Position numbers and translations under genes: made by a program. From Natronococcus sp. A-GB7 (lineage in GTDB: Archaea; Halobacteriota; Halobacteria; Halobacteriales; Natrialbaceae), in NCBI RefSeq assembly GCF_029688865.1, contig NZ_JARUKV010000002.1, positions 206,444-270,443 on the forward strand: DNA of 64,000 nucleotides, given 5' to 3'. Shown piece after piece: positions 25,985-33,412 of this stretch. The notes beneath the pieces are model-generated. The model did no database searches, was not told the DNA's origin, and worked only from the letters and a program-made list of their open reading frames with translations. The first letter of the stretch is position 1. Each line of letters opens with the position of its first letter.

Positions 25985-27031
25985 ATGCACCGCGTTATCG
26001 GCGAGAGTTCCCTCGAGGACAGCCGCGTCTCCGTCGAAGAAGCCCTCGAGATCTACCACGATATGGTGCGAGCGCGCCGGTTCGACGAGCGCGCGCTCGC
26101 CTTGCAGCGCCGAGGCTGGATGAGCGGCTACCCGCCGTTCAGAGGCCAGGAGGGGTCACAGGTCGGGGCCGCACACGCCCTGGCCGAGACGGACTGGCTC
26201 GTTCCGACCTACCGATCGAACGCGATGCAGCTCGCTCACGGGGTTCCGATGAGCGACATCCTGCTGTTCCGTCGGGGGTACCCCGAGTACGCCTCCGATC
26301 ACGATCTGAACGTCTTCCCGCAGGCGGTGCCGATCGCGACCCAGATCCCCCACGCCGCGGGGCTGGGGATGGCCGCGAACGATGGCGACTCCGAGGAGGC
26401 GATCTGCTGTTACCTCGGCGACGGCGCCACGAGCGAGGGAGACTTCCACGAGGGGTTGAACTTCGCCGGGGTCTTCGACGCCCCCGTCGTCTTCTTCTGT
26501 GAGAACAACGGCTGGGCGATCTCGACGCCCCGCGAGCGCCAGACCGCGAGCGACACCATCGCGCGCAAGGCCGAGGCCTACGGCTTCGACGGCGTTCGCG
26601 TCGACGGCAACGATCCCCTCGCGGTTCGCGAGCTGACCGAGGCCGCCCTCGAGCGCGCCCGCGAGGAAAACCCCGTCCTGCTCGAGAGCCTGACCTACCG
26701 ACAGGGCGCCCACACGACGAGCGACGATCCCTCGCGCTACCGCGACGAGGCCGACGACCTTCCGGAGTGGCGCACCGCCGACCCCCTCGAGCGCTACGAG
26801 GACTACCTCCGCGGGGAGGGGGTTCTCGACGACGCGTTCGTCGAGGAGGTCGAGGAAGAGACCGAAGCGGAACTCGAGGACGCCGTCGAGACCGCCGAGT
26901 CGACGCCCGCGCCCGAACCCGGGGAGGTGTTCGACCCGGTGTACGCGGAGTCGACGCCCCGACTCGACGAACAGCGGGCGTGGCTCGAGGCGTTCGCCGA
27001 GCGCGAGGAGCTGCGGGAGCTCGAGCGCTGA
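25985..27031 (+). CDS. Thiamine-diphosphate 2-oxoacid dehydrogenase E1, alpha subunit
   Basis: 348 residues. The thiamine-diphosphate motif Gly-Asp-Gly-Ala-Thr-Ser-Glu-Gly to Asn-Asn-Gly-Trp-Ala and the N-terminal Arg-Arg-Phe-Asp-Glu-Arg are those of pyruvate or branched-chain dehydrogenase E1-alpha. The last 80 residues are acidic and helical. No E1-beta, E2 or E3 gene is adjacent, so this is an orphan copy; the reaction cannot be fixed from sequence. The ATG at 25985 is the first in-frame start after tmk; the frame is open upstream but out of phase with tmk. Confidence 0.82.
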   Translation: MHRVIGESSLEDSRVSVEEALEIYHDMVRARRFDERALALQRRGWMSGYPPFRGQEGSQVGAAHALAETDWLVPTYRSNAMQLAHGVPMSDILLFRRGYPEYASDHDLNVFPQAVPIATQIPHAAGLGMAANDGDSEEAICCYLGDGATSEGDFHEGLNFAGVFDAPVVFFCENNGWAISTPRERQTASDTIARKAEAYGFDGVRVDGNDPLAVRELTEAALERAREENPVLLESLTYRQGAHTTSDDPSRYRDEADDLPEWRTADPLERYEDYLRGEGVLDDAFVEEVEEETEAELEDAVETAESTPAPEPGEVFDPVYAESTPRLDEQRAWLEAFAEREELRELER

Positions 27032-27065
27032 GCCGGGTCGGAAGTCTCGAGCGTCGGCGTTCGAC

Positions 27066-27437
27066 TCAGTCTCTCGACGATTCGTCGTCCCAGTGATCGC
27101 GACCGTGGTCGGTCAGCGACTCCCAGCCGAGGCGCTCGCCGAGGTCCCGAATCGCATCCGACAGCGTCCTGTCGCTCCCGACGTCGACGTCGACCTCGTC
27201 GTCCGGCCGCGGGATGAGTCCGCCGTCATCGCGGACGTCGCCGTGGTACAGCAGTCCCGACTCCGGACTGTGAAACACGGGCGTTCCGGGATTCATCATC
27301 CCGATCAGTTGGAGATCCGCTTCCCGCTCGGGATCGCGGGCCTCGGACGCGGGGACCGAGCCGTCGTCCCGGTTCGTTCCCTCGGGCCACTCGGGGTTCG
27401 GTCGATCGGCGGCGGACTCCGGCCGGTCGTCTGTCAT
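27066..27437 (-). CDS. Hypothetical acidic protein
   Basis: 123 residues, Asp- and Glu-rich, predicted mostly disordered at the N-terminus. A short structured block (Leu-Gln-Leu-Ile-Gly-Met-Met-Asn-Pro-Gly) is followed by a Phe-His-Ser-Pro-Glu-Ser-Gly-Leu-Leu-Tyr segment. No known family is recognised. Confidence 0.5.
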   Translation of the reverse strand: MTDDRPESAADRPNPEWPEGTNRDDGSVPASEARDPEREADLQLIGMMNPGTPVFHSPESGLLYHGDVRDDGGLIPRPDDEVDVDVGSDRTLSDAIRDLGERLGWESLTDHGRDHWDDESSRD

Positions 27438-27540
27438 GGGGGCTCGTACGACCGCCCGCCTGAAAGCGTCGAGGCTTCAGAGCGCAGGCTCGAGGCGGAC
27501 GGAGAGTGAGTGTTCGCGTGCCGGGCGAGGAAGAGCGACG

Positions 27541-27771
27541 TCAGTCCATCGCGATGTAGGTCTTGGTGTCGGTCACGCCCTCGAGTCCCTGGATGTCGGT
27601 CGAGACGGCCTTGAGGATCTCGTACACCTCCTCGGTGGTGACCTCGACGATGATGTCGTAGTTGCCCGCGACGATGTGGGCCTCGGCGACAGAACCGAGC
27701 CCCCTGATCGACTCGAGCAGCCCCTCGGACTTTCCGGCGGCCGTCTTCACCATGATGAAGGCGTGAACCAT
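27541..27771 (-). CDS. Stand-alone Lrp ligand-binding (RAM) domain protein, copy 1
   Basis: 76 residues from the ATG at 27771, comprising only the Lrp/AsnC effector domain: Ala-His-Ile-Val-Ala-Gly near residue 35 and the C-terminal Thr-Tyr-Ile-Ala-Met-Asp. There is no DNA-binding part. A paralog of the same length lies at 28585, on the far side of trkA. The two share Ala-His-Ile-Val-Ala-Gly-x-x-Asp-Ile-Ile, Ile-Gln-Gly-x-x-Gly-Val-x-Asp-Thr and the same last six residues. It probably binds a small ligand and modulates a partner protein. Confidence 0.8.
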   Translation of the reverse strand: MVHAFIMVKTAAGKSEGLLESIRGLGSVAEAHIVAGNYDIIVEVTTEEVYEILKAVSTDIQGLEGVTDTKTYIAMD

Positions 27772-27883
27772 TCTCGCTGGTGTGGTACACCGTGGCATGA
27801 CTAAAGCCTTTTGTCGGCATCCGACCGAATGGTATGGGTCACCAGGGCAAACTTATTGGCGGGGGCGGGCGTACCCTCCGTTC

Positions 27884-28585
27884 ATGCGGTTCGTGATTAT
27901 CGGCGCCGGACGAGTCGGCCTGCGCACAGCGCGTGTCTTACGCGAGGAGGGACACGAGGTGACCGTCATCGAGCGCGAGGAGTCGAAGGTACGGCGTGCC
28001 CGAAACCAGGAGTTTACCGTCGTGGAAGGCGACGGTTCCCAGGAGACGATCCTCGAGGAGGCCGGCCTCGCCGAGGCCGACGCGCTGGGGGCGCTGACCG
28101 GCGACATGAACGTCAACTTCACGGCCTGCATGATCGCCAAACACCACGGCTGCCGGACGGTCATGCGCATTGACGAGGCCTACCGCGAGGGGATCTACCG
28201 CAAGTACGCCGAGGAGGTCGACGAGATCATCTACCCCGAACGGCTGGGCGCGATCGGCGCGAAAAACGCCCTGCTCGGGGGGACGATCCGCGCGATCGCC
28301 GACATCGCACAGAACCTCCAGATCGTCGAACTCACGTTCACCGACGAGGCGCCGATCAACGGCTACTCGATCAGCGAACTCGAGTTGCCGGCCGACGCGA
28401 CCGTCATCGCGTTCGGCAAGCGCGACCGTCCACTCGAGATCCCCTCAGAGGACGAGTCACTCGAGACCGGAGACCGGATCGTCGTGCTGGCGGACTACGA
28501 GGTGTTGAGCGAGGTCAGACAGCTGATCGTCGGCGAGTCGGCGACTCGCGCGGCGGCGAACGCGGGCGCGGGAGGTGTCAACTGA
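27884..28585 (+). CDS. trkA: TrkA potassium uptake regulatory protein
   Basis: 233 residues. TrkA-N Rossmann domain (Gly-Ala-Gly-Arg-Val-Gly, 7-12) followed by a TrkA-C domain in the last 80 residues. It gates a Trk/Ktr K+ channel using NAD(H) and nucleotides. The channel subunit is not in this window. The ATG at 27884 has a TTATTG-like box about 30 bases upstream; a longer frame starting at 27782 is rejected. The next gene begins inside its stop codon, implying translational coupling. Confidence 0.88.
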   Translation: MRFVIIGAGRVGLRTARVLREEGHEVTVIEREESKVRRARNQEFTVVEGDGSQETILEEAGLAEADALGALTGDMNVNFTACMIAKHHGCRTVMRIDEAYREGIYRKYAEEVDEIIYPERLGAIGAKNALLGGTIRAIADIAQNLQIVELTFTDEAPINGYSISELELPADATVIAFGKRDRPLEIPSEDESLETGDRIVVLADYEVLSEVRQLIVGESATRAAANAGAGGVN

Positions 28586-28815
28586 TGGTTACAGCGTACG
28601 TCATGATCAAGGCGAACACGGGCGAGGCGGACCGACTCAGAGAGAGCGTCGAATCGATCGACGGCGTCGAGGCGGCACACATCGTCGCCGGCGACGTCGA
28701 CATCATCGCGAAGGCGGCCGTCGACACTCCCGCCGCGGTCAAGAAGATCGCGGCAACCGAGATTCAGGGGATCAACGGCGTCGAGGACACCCAGACGTAC
28801 ATCGCGATGGACTGA
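28585..28815 (+). CDS. Stand-alone Lrp ligand-binding (RAM) domain protein, copy 2
   Basis: 76 residues, the effector domain alone. Its ATG overlaps the trkA stop (TGATG) and a GGAGGTG Shine-Dalgarno at 28571-28577 precedes it, so it is translated with TrkA. It is a paralog of copy 1 at 27541. Pairing of a free RAM domain with a TrkA protein suggests it senses an amino acid or similar ligand and feeds into K+ transport control; that is inference from position. Confidence 0.82.
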   Translation: MVTAYVMIKANTGEADRLRESVESIDGVEAAHIVAGDVDIIAKAAVDTPAAVKKIAATEIQGINGVEDTQTYIAMD

Positions 28816-28842
28816 GCGTCGATCCCGTCCGGTGGCTCGAGT

Positions 28843-29373
28843 TCACATCGGCATTCCACCGCTCTCACCGTCTCCCTCGGCTGCCTCCTGGCCGCGACTC
28901 TGGGCGCTCTCGAGCAGCGTCGCGGCCGGTCCGCGGTACTCGTAGCCGGGGATCAGCCCCTGGGCGTAGGTGCCCTCGACGTACTCGATCAGCGCCTTCG
29001 CGTCCTCGGCGCCCTCGCGAGCGTCCCAGGCGACGTACTCGAGGCCGACCCGGACCGTCTCGCCGTCGCGCTCGACGGTCGGCTCCTCGTGAGTGCTCGT
29101 CTGGGCGACGGTGAACACGTCCTCGAGGCGACGCTCGAGGGTCTCGAACCAGCCGTCCTCGACGACGGGCGCGACGGTCTCGTCGCCGACCGCGGCGTCG
29201 AGCGTCGGCAGGTGGACGATCACCCGGAACCGGCCGTCCCGTTTTCCGTCCGCGTCTGTCGCGTCGACCGTCGTCTCGAACACCGTCGTCGTCAGCTCGT
29301 AGCCGTCCTCGAGCGCGTCGAAGGCGTCGTGGCCCTCGAGTTCGCGCTCGACGGGCCGAGGAAGTTCGCTCAT
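28843..29373 (-). CDS. DUF5813-like haloarchaeal protein
   Basis: 176 residues. A beta-rich block (Tyr-Glu-Leu-Thr-Thr-Thr-Val-Phe-Glu-Thr-Thr-Val-Asp-Ala) is followed by Val-Ile-Val-His-Leu-Pro-Thr-Leu-Asp and Gly-Leu-Ile-Pro-Gly-Tyr-Glu-Tyr-Arg-Gly. From memory it belongs to DUF5813, a soluble haloarchaeal family of unknown role. It ends 28 bases from the RAM-domain gene, tail to tail. Confidence 0.65.
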   Translation of the reverse strand: MSELPRPVERELEGHDAFDALEDGYELTTTVFETTVDATDADGKRDGRFRVIVHLPTLDAAVGDETVAPVVEDGWFETLERRLEDVFTVAQTSTHEEPTVERDGETVRVGLEYVAWDAREGAEDAKALIEYVEGTYAQGLIPGYEYRGPAATLLESAQSRGQEAAEGDGESGGMPM

Positions 29374-29508
29374 TACCGTCGTGAACGGGCCTGAGCCGAA
29401 AGGGTGTTGCGTTTCTCGCGGGTTCGGCGACCCGTTTCGCGACGAAGTCCGGCGTTTCTCGGAAAACGGCCCGCATTACTATCCCCGACTCGCCCGTCGT
29501 AGCTCGGC

Positions 29509-29685
29509 ATGAGTCTCGATAGACACGCCGCGGATCGACGACGGTTCGCTCGACTGCTCGGTCTCGACGAGCGCGACGGTGCCGGGCTGCCGATCGGCCT
29601 CGATCGCTCCGTCGCCGACGAGCCCGCGGATCCGACGCGGGCCGACGAGTCCGAACGTGACGCTACGAGATCGCGCGATCGCTGA
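29509..29685 (+). CDS. Small Arg/Asp-rich ORF, unknown
   Basis: 58 residues. Basic and acidic residues alternate; the one block with some pattern is Arg-Phe-Ala-Arg-Leu-Leu-Gly-Leu. A weak TATA-like ATTACTATC lies about 30 bases upstream. The end overlaps the 3' end of the convergent DUF7522-like gene by 23 bases. It may be a real short protein or chance; I lean slightly to real because of the start context. Confidence 0.35.
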   Translation: MSLDRHAADRRRFARLLGLDERDGAGLPIGLDRSVADEPADPTRADESERDATRSRDR

Positions 29686-30052
29686 GAACAGCTTCGACCG
29701 CGGTCGCGACCTCCTCGAAGTCTTTGATCGTGAGCCCGTCGGTGGTGACGAACACGCCCTCCCTGTCGTTCGTGACCCGGATCAGGAAGCCGTTGTCGAA
29801 CACCCGAATCGTGTAGTTGTAGTCGCCGAGTTCGGACTGCTGGTAGGCCGTCTGTGCGGTTTTGAACCCGCGCCACTCGTGACCGATGAACGTCGAGAGA
29901 TCGGCGTCGCGCTCGAGATCCCCGCGGAGGTACAGCTGCTCGTAGTCGTCCCGCGTGAAATACGTGACCGAGCGGAGGCTGTCGCCGATCGCCGTCCTGC
30001 AGGTCGTTCGAATCTGGTCCGCGATCTCCGAGTTGAGGAGCCCCGTTGCCAT
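29663..30052 (-). CDS. DUF7522-like haloarchaeal protein
   Basis: 129 residues from the ATG at 30052, with GTTAAGG about 27 bases upstream; a longer frame to 30178 lacks support. Contains Tyr-Phe-Thr-Arg-Asp-Asp-Tyr-Glu-Gln-Leu-Tyr-Leu-Arg and Phe-Leu-Ile-Arg-Val-Thr, resembling from memory the DUF7522 family found across haloarchaea. Function unknown. Located next to the DHH phosphoesterase, same strand, 131 bases away. Confidence 0.65.
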   Translation of the reverse strand: MATGLLNSEIADQIRTTCRTAIGDSLRSVTYFTRDDYEQLYLRGDLERDADLSTFIGHEWRGFKTAQTAYQQSELGDYNYTIRVFDNGFLIRVTNDREGVFVTTDGLTIKDFEEVATAVEAVLSDRAIS

Positions 30053-30182
30053 GTTCGAGCAGTGAACGCCCGATACCTTAACCCCGGGGGCTGGTGACCG
30101 GGTCACGAGACGGGACCGGAAACCGCGCTCGAGGCGGCTGTAGGCGGTGGTTTCGATCGACGACGGCGGTTGTAGCATCCGA

Positions 30183-31181
30183 TTACGCGCTCGAGACCGC
30201 CTCGAGAAACTCGCGGCCGATCCGATCTCGAACCTGATCGACGAGCACCGCTTCGTCCTCGGGCGATCCGACGACGGCGGCGAGGGGAAGCTGGCCCCCC
30301 GCCATGTCGTCGTGTCCGCCGACGTTTCCCCGGTCGCCGAACAGTCGGATGAGCGACTCGCCGAGATCGAGGTCCGGTCTGTTCGTCCGTCCGCTCAGGT
30401 GGACCTCGTCGCGGATGATGCCACAGACGAGGACGGTGTCGACGCCGTCGATGTTCAGGAGGAAGTCGGCCCCCTGTGCCAGGGCGACCTTGTTCTCCAG
30501 CCGGCCGATACAGGAGGTCAGACAGGACCCCTGCCGAACCCGGTTGTGGATCACGTCGCCGAACGCGTCGACGCTGTCGGGGAGAAAGGAGACGCCGTAG
30601 AGCTCGCGGAGCCGGCTCGGGTCTGCCCGCTCGTGGAGGTAGTCGGCGACCGCGTACTCCCGGTCGGTCGGCTGGCGGTAGAAATCGAGCCGTTCCCGGT
30701 GGATTCCGAACAGCAGCGCGGAGGCGATCCGCGGCGTGGGTTCGGTCGCCGACTCTTGGAAGTACTCCGCGAGGATCGTCGCCGTCGCGCCGTAGGACTC
30801 GCGGACATCGACGGTGTCGGCCGGGATCGGCCCGTCCGCGGGGTGGTGATCGATCACGATGTCGATCGCCTCCTCCGGCGGGACCGGGTTGTGATCGCCG
30901 GGCACGGAGTGATCGACGAACGCGACGAGGTCGTTTGCCTCGAGTTTCGCGTCGCTGTAGCGCTGTGGCGTGACGTCGAACAGTTCGACGAACGCACGGT
31001 TTTGCTGGTGGACGATCGTCCCGCCGTACAGGATGTCGACGGTGTCGACGCCGCGGGCTCGAGCGAGCGACTCGAGGGCGATCGCCGACGCCAGCGAGTC
31101 CGGATCCGGATCGTCGTGACAGACCACGGTAAGCGACGAGGCCGACCGCAGCCGGGTGAGCACCGCGGCGGCGTTCGACAT
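30183..31181 (-). CDS. DHH-family phosphoesterase
   Basis: 332 residues. DHH motifs His-Asp-Asp-Pro-Asp-Pro-Asp-Ser near residue 22, Val-Asp-His-Ser and Ile-Asp-His-His-Pro-Ala-Asp, with a C-terminal DHHA1 Gly-Gly-His-Asp-Asp-Met-Ala-Gly-Gly. Such proteins cleave short RNA or DNA oligonucleotides or cyclic dinucleotide products (RecJ/NrnA-like); which one is unknown. A TTGTTAAC box about 25 bases upstream supports the start. Confidence 0.82.
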   Translation of the reverse strand: MSNAAAVLTRLRSASSLTVVCHDDPDPDSLASAIALESLARARGVDTVDILYGGTIVHQQNRAFVELFDVTPQRYSDAKLEANDLVAFVDHSVPGDHNPVPPEEAIDIVIDHHPADGPIPADTVDVRESYGATATILAEYFQESATEPTPRIASALLFGIHRERLDFYRQPTDREYAVADYLHERADPSRLRELYGVSFLPDSVDAFGDVIHNRVRQGSCLTSCIGRLENKVALAQGADFLLNIDGVDTVLVCGIIRDEVHLSGRTNRPDLDLGESLIRLFGDRGNVGGHDDMAGGQLPLAAVVGSPEDEAVLVDQVRDRIGREFLEAVSSA

Positions 31182-31340
31182 AGACTGGATTTTGCGCTAC
31201 ACCGGTGTTAACAATTGTCGTCTCTCCCGTGAGAGTCACGACGGGCGTGATACCGACGGGGCGGCGCTGAATCGCCGTAACACCCCGAAAGCGCCCCGAG
31301 GGATCCTGAAGTATTTATGGGCCATGGACTATCGTTCGCT

Positions 31341-31970
31341 ATGGGCGGAACCTCCGGCGAGGAACGGTCGACGACGCTCGGCGAGGATCTCGACGAGACG
31401 ACCGCGGCGATCATGGAGGCAGTGTACCGGGCGCTGTCGCACAACGGGTATCCCGCGACGACGATGTCCGAGATCGCCGCGGAGTTCGAGAAGAGCAAGT
31501 CGCTGCTGTACTACCATTACGAGAGCAAGGAGGAGATCCTCAACGACTTCTTCGCCCACCTCTGTGAACGGCTCGAGGCGACGCTCGTCGAAGACCCCTA
31601 CGACGACCCGCACGAGCAGCTCCTGGCCCTGATCGACCGACTGCTGCCGGCGGGGATGGACGACGAGTCGCTCCGATTTCGGCGTGCGTTCTTCGAGATC
31701 CGGTCGCAGGCCCCGCACAACCAGTCCTACCACGAACAGATCGAGCGCTCGGACGAGATCATCCTCGAGGCGCTGACCGAGACGGTCCGACGGGGCGTCG
31801 ACGAGGGACGGTTCGCCGACGTCGACCCTGAACGGGAGGCCGAACTCCTCTTTTCGACGATCTACGGCATCATGGAACGAGGCGTCACCCTGGAGGATCG
31901 AGCGCTCATCGAGCGCAACAAGGCGACCCTACACGACCGAATCGACCGCTGGCTGCTCGAGGACGGGTGA
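31341..31970 (+). CDS. TetR/AcrR family transcriptional regulator
   Basis: 209 residues from the ATG at 31341, with TATTTATG 23-30 bases upstream. The TetR helix-turn-helix is clear: Thr-Thr-Met-Ser-Glu-Ile-Ala-Ala-Glu-Phe, then Leu-Leu-Tyr-Tyr-His-Tyr-Glu-Ser-Lys-Glu-Glu-Ile-Leu. The C-terminal ligand domain is of unknown specificity. Two operator-like palindromes lie nearby, before the small membrane protein gene and upstream of the polyprenyl-synthetase-like gene, making those its candidate targets. Confidence 0.85.
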   Translation: MGGTSGEERSTTLGEDLDETTAAIMEAVYRALSHNGYPATTMSEIAAEFEKSKSLLYYHYESKEEILNDFFAHLCERLEATLVEDPYDDPHEQLLALIDRLLPAGMDDESLRFRRAFFEIRSQAPHNQSYHEQIERSDEIILEALTETVRRGVDEGRFADVDPEREAELLFSTIYGIMERGVTLEDRALIERNKATLHDRIDRWLLEDG

Positions 31971-32043
31971 GGACGAGTCGGAGGCAGACGGCTCGACGAG
32001 CGACGAATCACGTCCGGCTCCGACGGGGTCTCCAGCCCCGTTC

Positions 32044-32292
32044 TCAGAACACGAAGAGCAGCCAGAACACCCACATGAGGAAGTTGACGGCACCGAGGAC
32101 GCCGATCATGACGCCGACCCACCGTCGCTCCATGATCCGAACCAGGTTGTACCCGCTGTAGGCCGCAAGCGCACCGAGCAGCGGCACGAACAGTGAGGCG
32201 ATCGCCGCACCGATACCGTTCCAGACGTGGAACTTCGACTCGTCGTGTGCTCGCCTGAAGTCGTCCGAGAGACTCGTCTTCGAGTTGCTCAT
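32044..32292 (-). CDS. Small membrane protein, two helices
   Basis: 82 residues. The soluble N-terminus (about 20 residues) is followed by two hydrophobic segments (24-50 and 58-82) separated by an Arg-Ile-Met-Glu-Arg-Arg-Trp loop. No recognised family. TTTATATG (32320-32326) is its TATA box, with the operator-like palindrome immediately upstream. Confidence 0.65.
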   Translation of the reverse strand: MSNSKTSLSDDFRRAHDESKFHVWNGIGAAIASLFVPLLGALAAYSGYNLVRIMERRWVGVMIGVLGAVNFLMWVFWLLFVF

Positions 32293-32325
32293 GAAACGTT
32301 CGTCCTTCGTACCGCCAGCATATAA

Positions 32326-32342
32326 ACTGACCGTTCAGTCAG
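32326..32342. promoter_or_regulatory. TetR-type operator-like palindrome, site 1
   Basis: On the minus strand CTGAC-TGAACG-GTCAG, an inverted repeat that abuts the TATA box of the small membrane protein gene. It matches 14 of 17 bases with site 2 at 33338. TGAC-n-GTCA palindromes of this size are typical of TetR-family operators, and a TetR gene lies 0.4 kb away. Confidence 0.5.
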
Positions 32343-32407
32343 GACGAGGGTGGCGGCGTCGACCGTAGCCGATTGCGAGCGGTGACGGCCGTCCAGCGGA
32401 CAAAAAC

Positions 32408-33169
32408 CTACGCGATCGGATCGGCTGACTCCCGGTCGAGGCTCGCCTCGAGCACCGCCGACAGCTGCGCCCGAACCGTCGCCCTCGAGTCCGGCGGACA
32501 GCGCTCGACGATCGGCTCGAGCCACCGCGATCGGTTCGGCGGACAGCGCCGTCGGTCGGTCGAAACTCGGGCTCCGGACCGAGGAGCGCGGACGCAGTAC
32601 CCGAGCGTGCTGCCGTGCCGTGCCAGCTCCCGTCGCGGTCCGACGTCCGCGAGAAGCGCCGCGAGTTCGACCGCACAGCCCGTCAGTGCGCCGATCCGGC
32701 GCGCTTCGTCTCCCTCGGGAGCCGCGGATCGGGACTCGGCCGCGAGCATCGCCTGGCCCTCCTGGACGGCTCGCGTCGCCTCGGCCAGCGTCTCGAGACA
32801 GCGTTCGACGAGTGCCGGCTCGGCGTCGAACCTCGCCGTCAGCCCGAACGCCGTCGACTCGAGGAGATCCCCGAGCAGAACGTCGTCCGTCGGCTTGCGG
32901 CCGGTCCGTCGGCCGTACTCGACGGCCCTGCGGTGGAGACGCGTCTGTAACGAGACGAGCTCCAGCGAGGCGGCGATCGGCACCAGCGCCTCGAGCGAGC
33001 GCTCGTCACCGAGCCCGTCGGCCATCGCCAGAAACACCTGGCCGTGGATCCGCGGCCGGCCGAGTTCGAGTACCTCCTCGGGGGAGCGCTCGAACGCGCC
33101 GGGTTCGGGCAGGTTCGCCCGGATCGCGTCTTCGATCGCCACCCGTCGCTGCGCGATCGTCCGTCTCAT
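32408..33169 (-). CDS. Degenerate polyprenyl-synthetase-like protein
   Basis: 253 residues, all-helical. The sequence around Gly-Arg-Pro-Arg-Ile-His-Gly-Gln-Val and Leu-Glu-Leu-Val-Ser-Leu-Gln-Thr-Arg-Leu-His follows the isoprenyl diphosphate synthase layout, but the first Asp-rich catalytic motif (Asp-Asp-x2-Asp) is missing and the second is not visible. It is probably inactive as a prenyltransferase and may be a regulatory or assembly subunit. The family assignment is from pattern and moderately certain. No stop separates it from upstream sequence, but the ATG at 33169 is the first plausible start. Confidence 0.55.
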   Translation of the reverse strand: MRRTIAQRRVAIEDAIRANLPEPGAFERSPEEVLELGRPRIHGQVFLAMADGLGDERSLEALVPIAASLELVSLQTRLHRRAVEYGRRTGRKPTDDVLLGDLLESTAFGLTARFDAEPALVERCLETLAEATRAVQEGQAMLAAESRSAAPEGDEARRIGALTGCAVELAALLADVGPRRELARHGSTLGYCVRAPRSGARVSTDRRRCPPNRSRWLEPIVERCPPDSRATVRAQLSAVLEASLDRESADPIA

Positions 33170-33337
33170 GGCCGTCTCCGCCGTGGGCTCCCCGACGAGG
33201 TGCTCTCGGGGCAGAGATTGCCTCCAGCAGTTCGTTCCAGAATTCCAATCACTTGAGTGCGTCTCTGTGGATCGAGTGCGATCGACATCGATTCTCCGCG
33301 CTGACCCCGACCGACACCGTCGTCGGTCGGCACCGTG

Positions 33338-33357
33338 CTGACCGAACGGTTGGTCAG
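33338..33357. promoter_or_regulatory. TetR-type operator-like palindrome, site 2
   Basis: CTGACCGAACGGTTGGTCAG contains TGACC-n8-GGTCA. A CTTATTT box on the minus strand (about 33365-33371) lies directly upstream of it, so the palindrome would sit at the transcription start of a transcript reading toward the polyprenyl-synthetase-like gene (170 bases away). The rest of 33170-33412 holds only short, unsupported ORFs. Confidence 0.5.
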
Positions 33358-33412
33358 GAGGTGAAATAAGTATTGCGTCGTTCGATCGCCCCTGGAACGC
33401 CCGAGCGGGATC

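Noticed and set aside
31216..31241. Imperfect inverted repeat GTCGT...ACGAC with CTCTC-CCGT-GAGAG before the TetR gene
   Set aside because: The arms do not align in one register and no similar site is seen elsewhere; too weak to call an operator.
33166..33288. 40-residue ORF overlapping the start of the polyprenyl-synthetase-like gene
   Set aside because: No TATA at leaderless spacing, no conservation clue; Arg-rich C-terminus suggests a non-coding frame.
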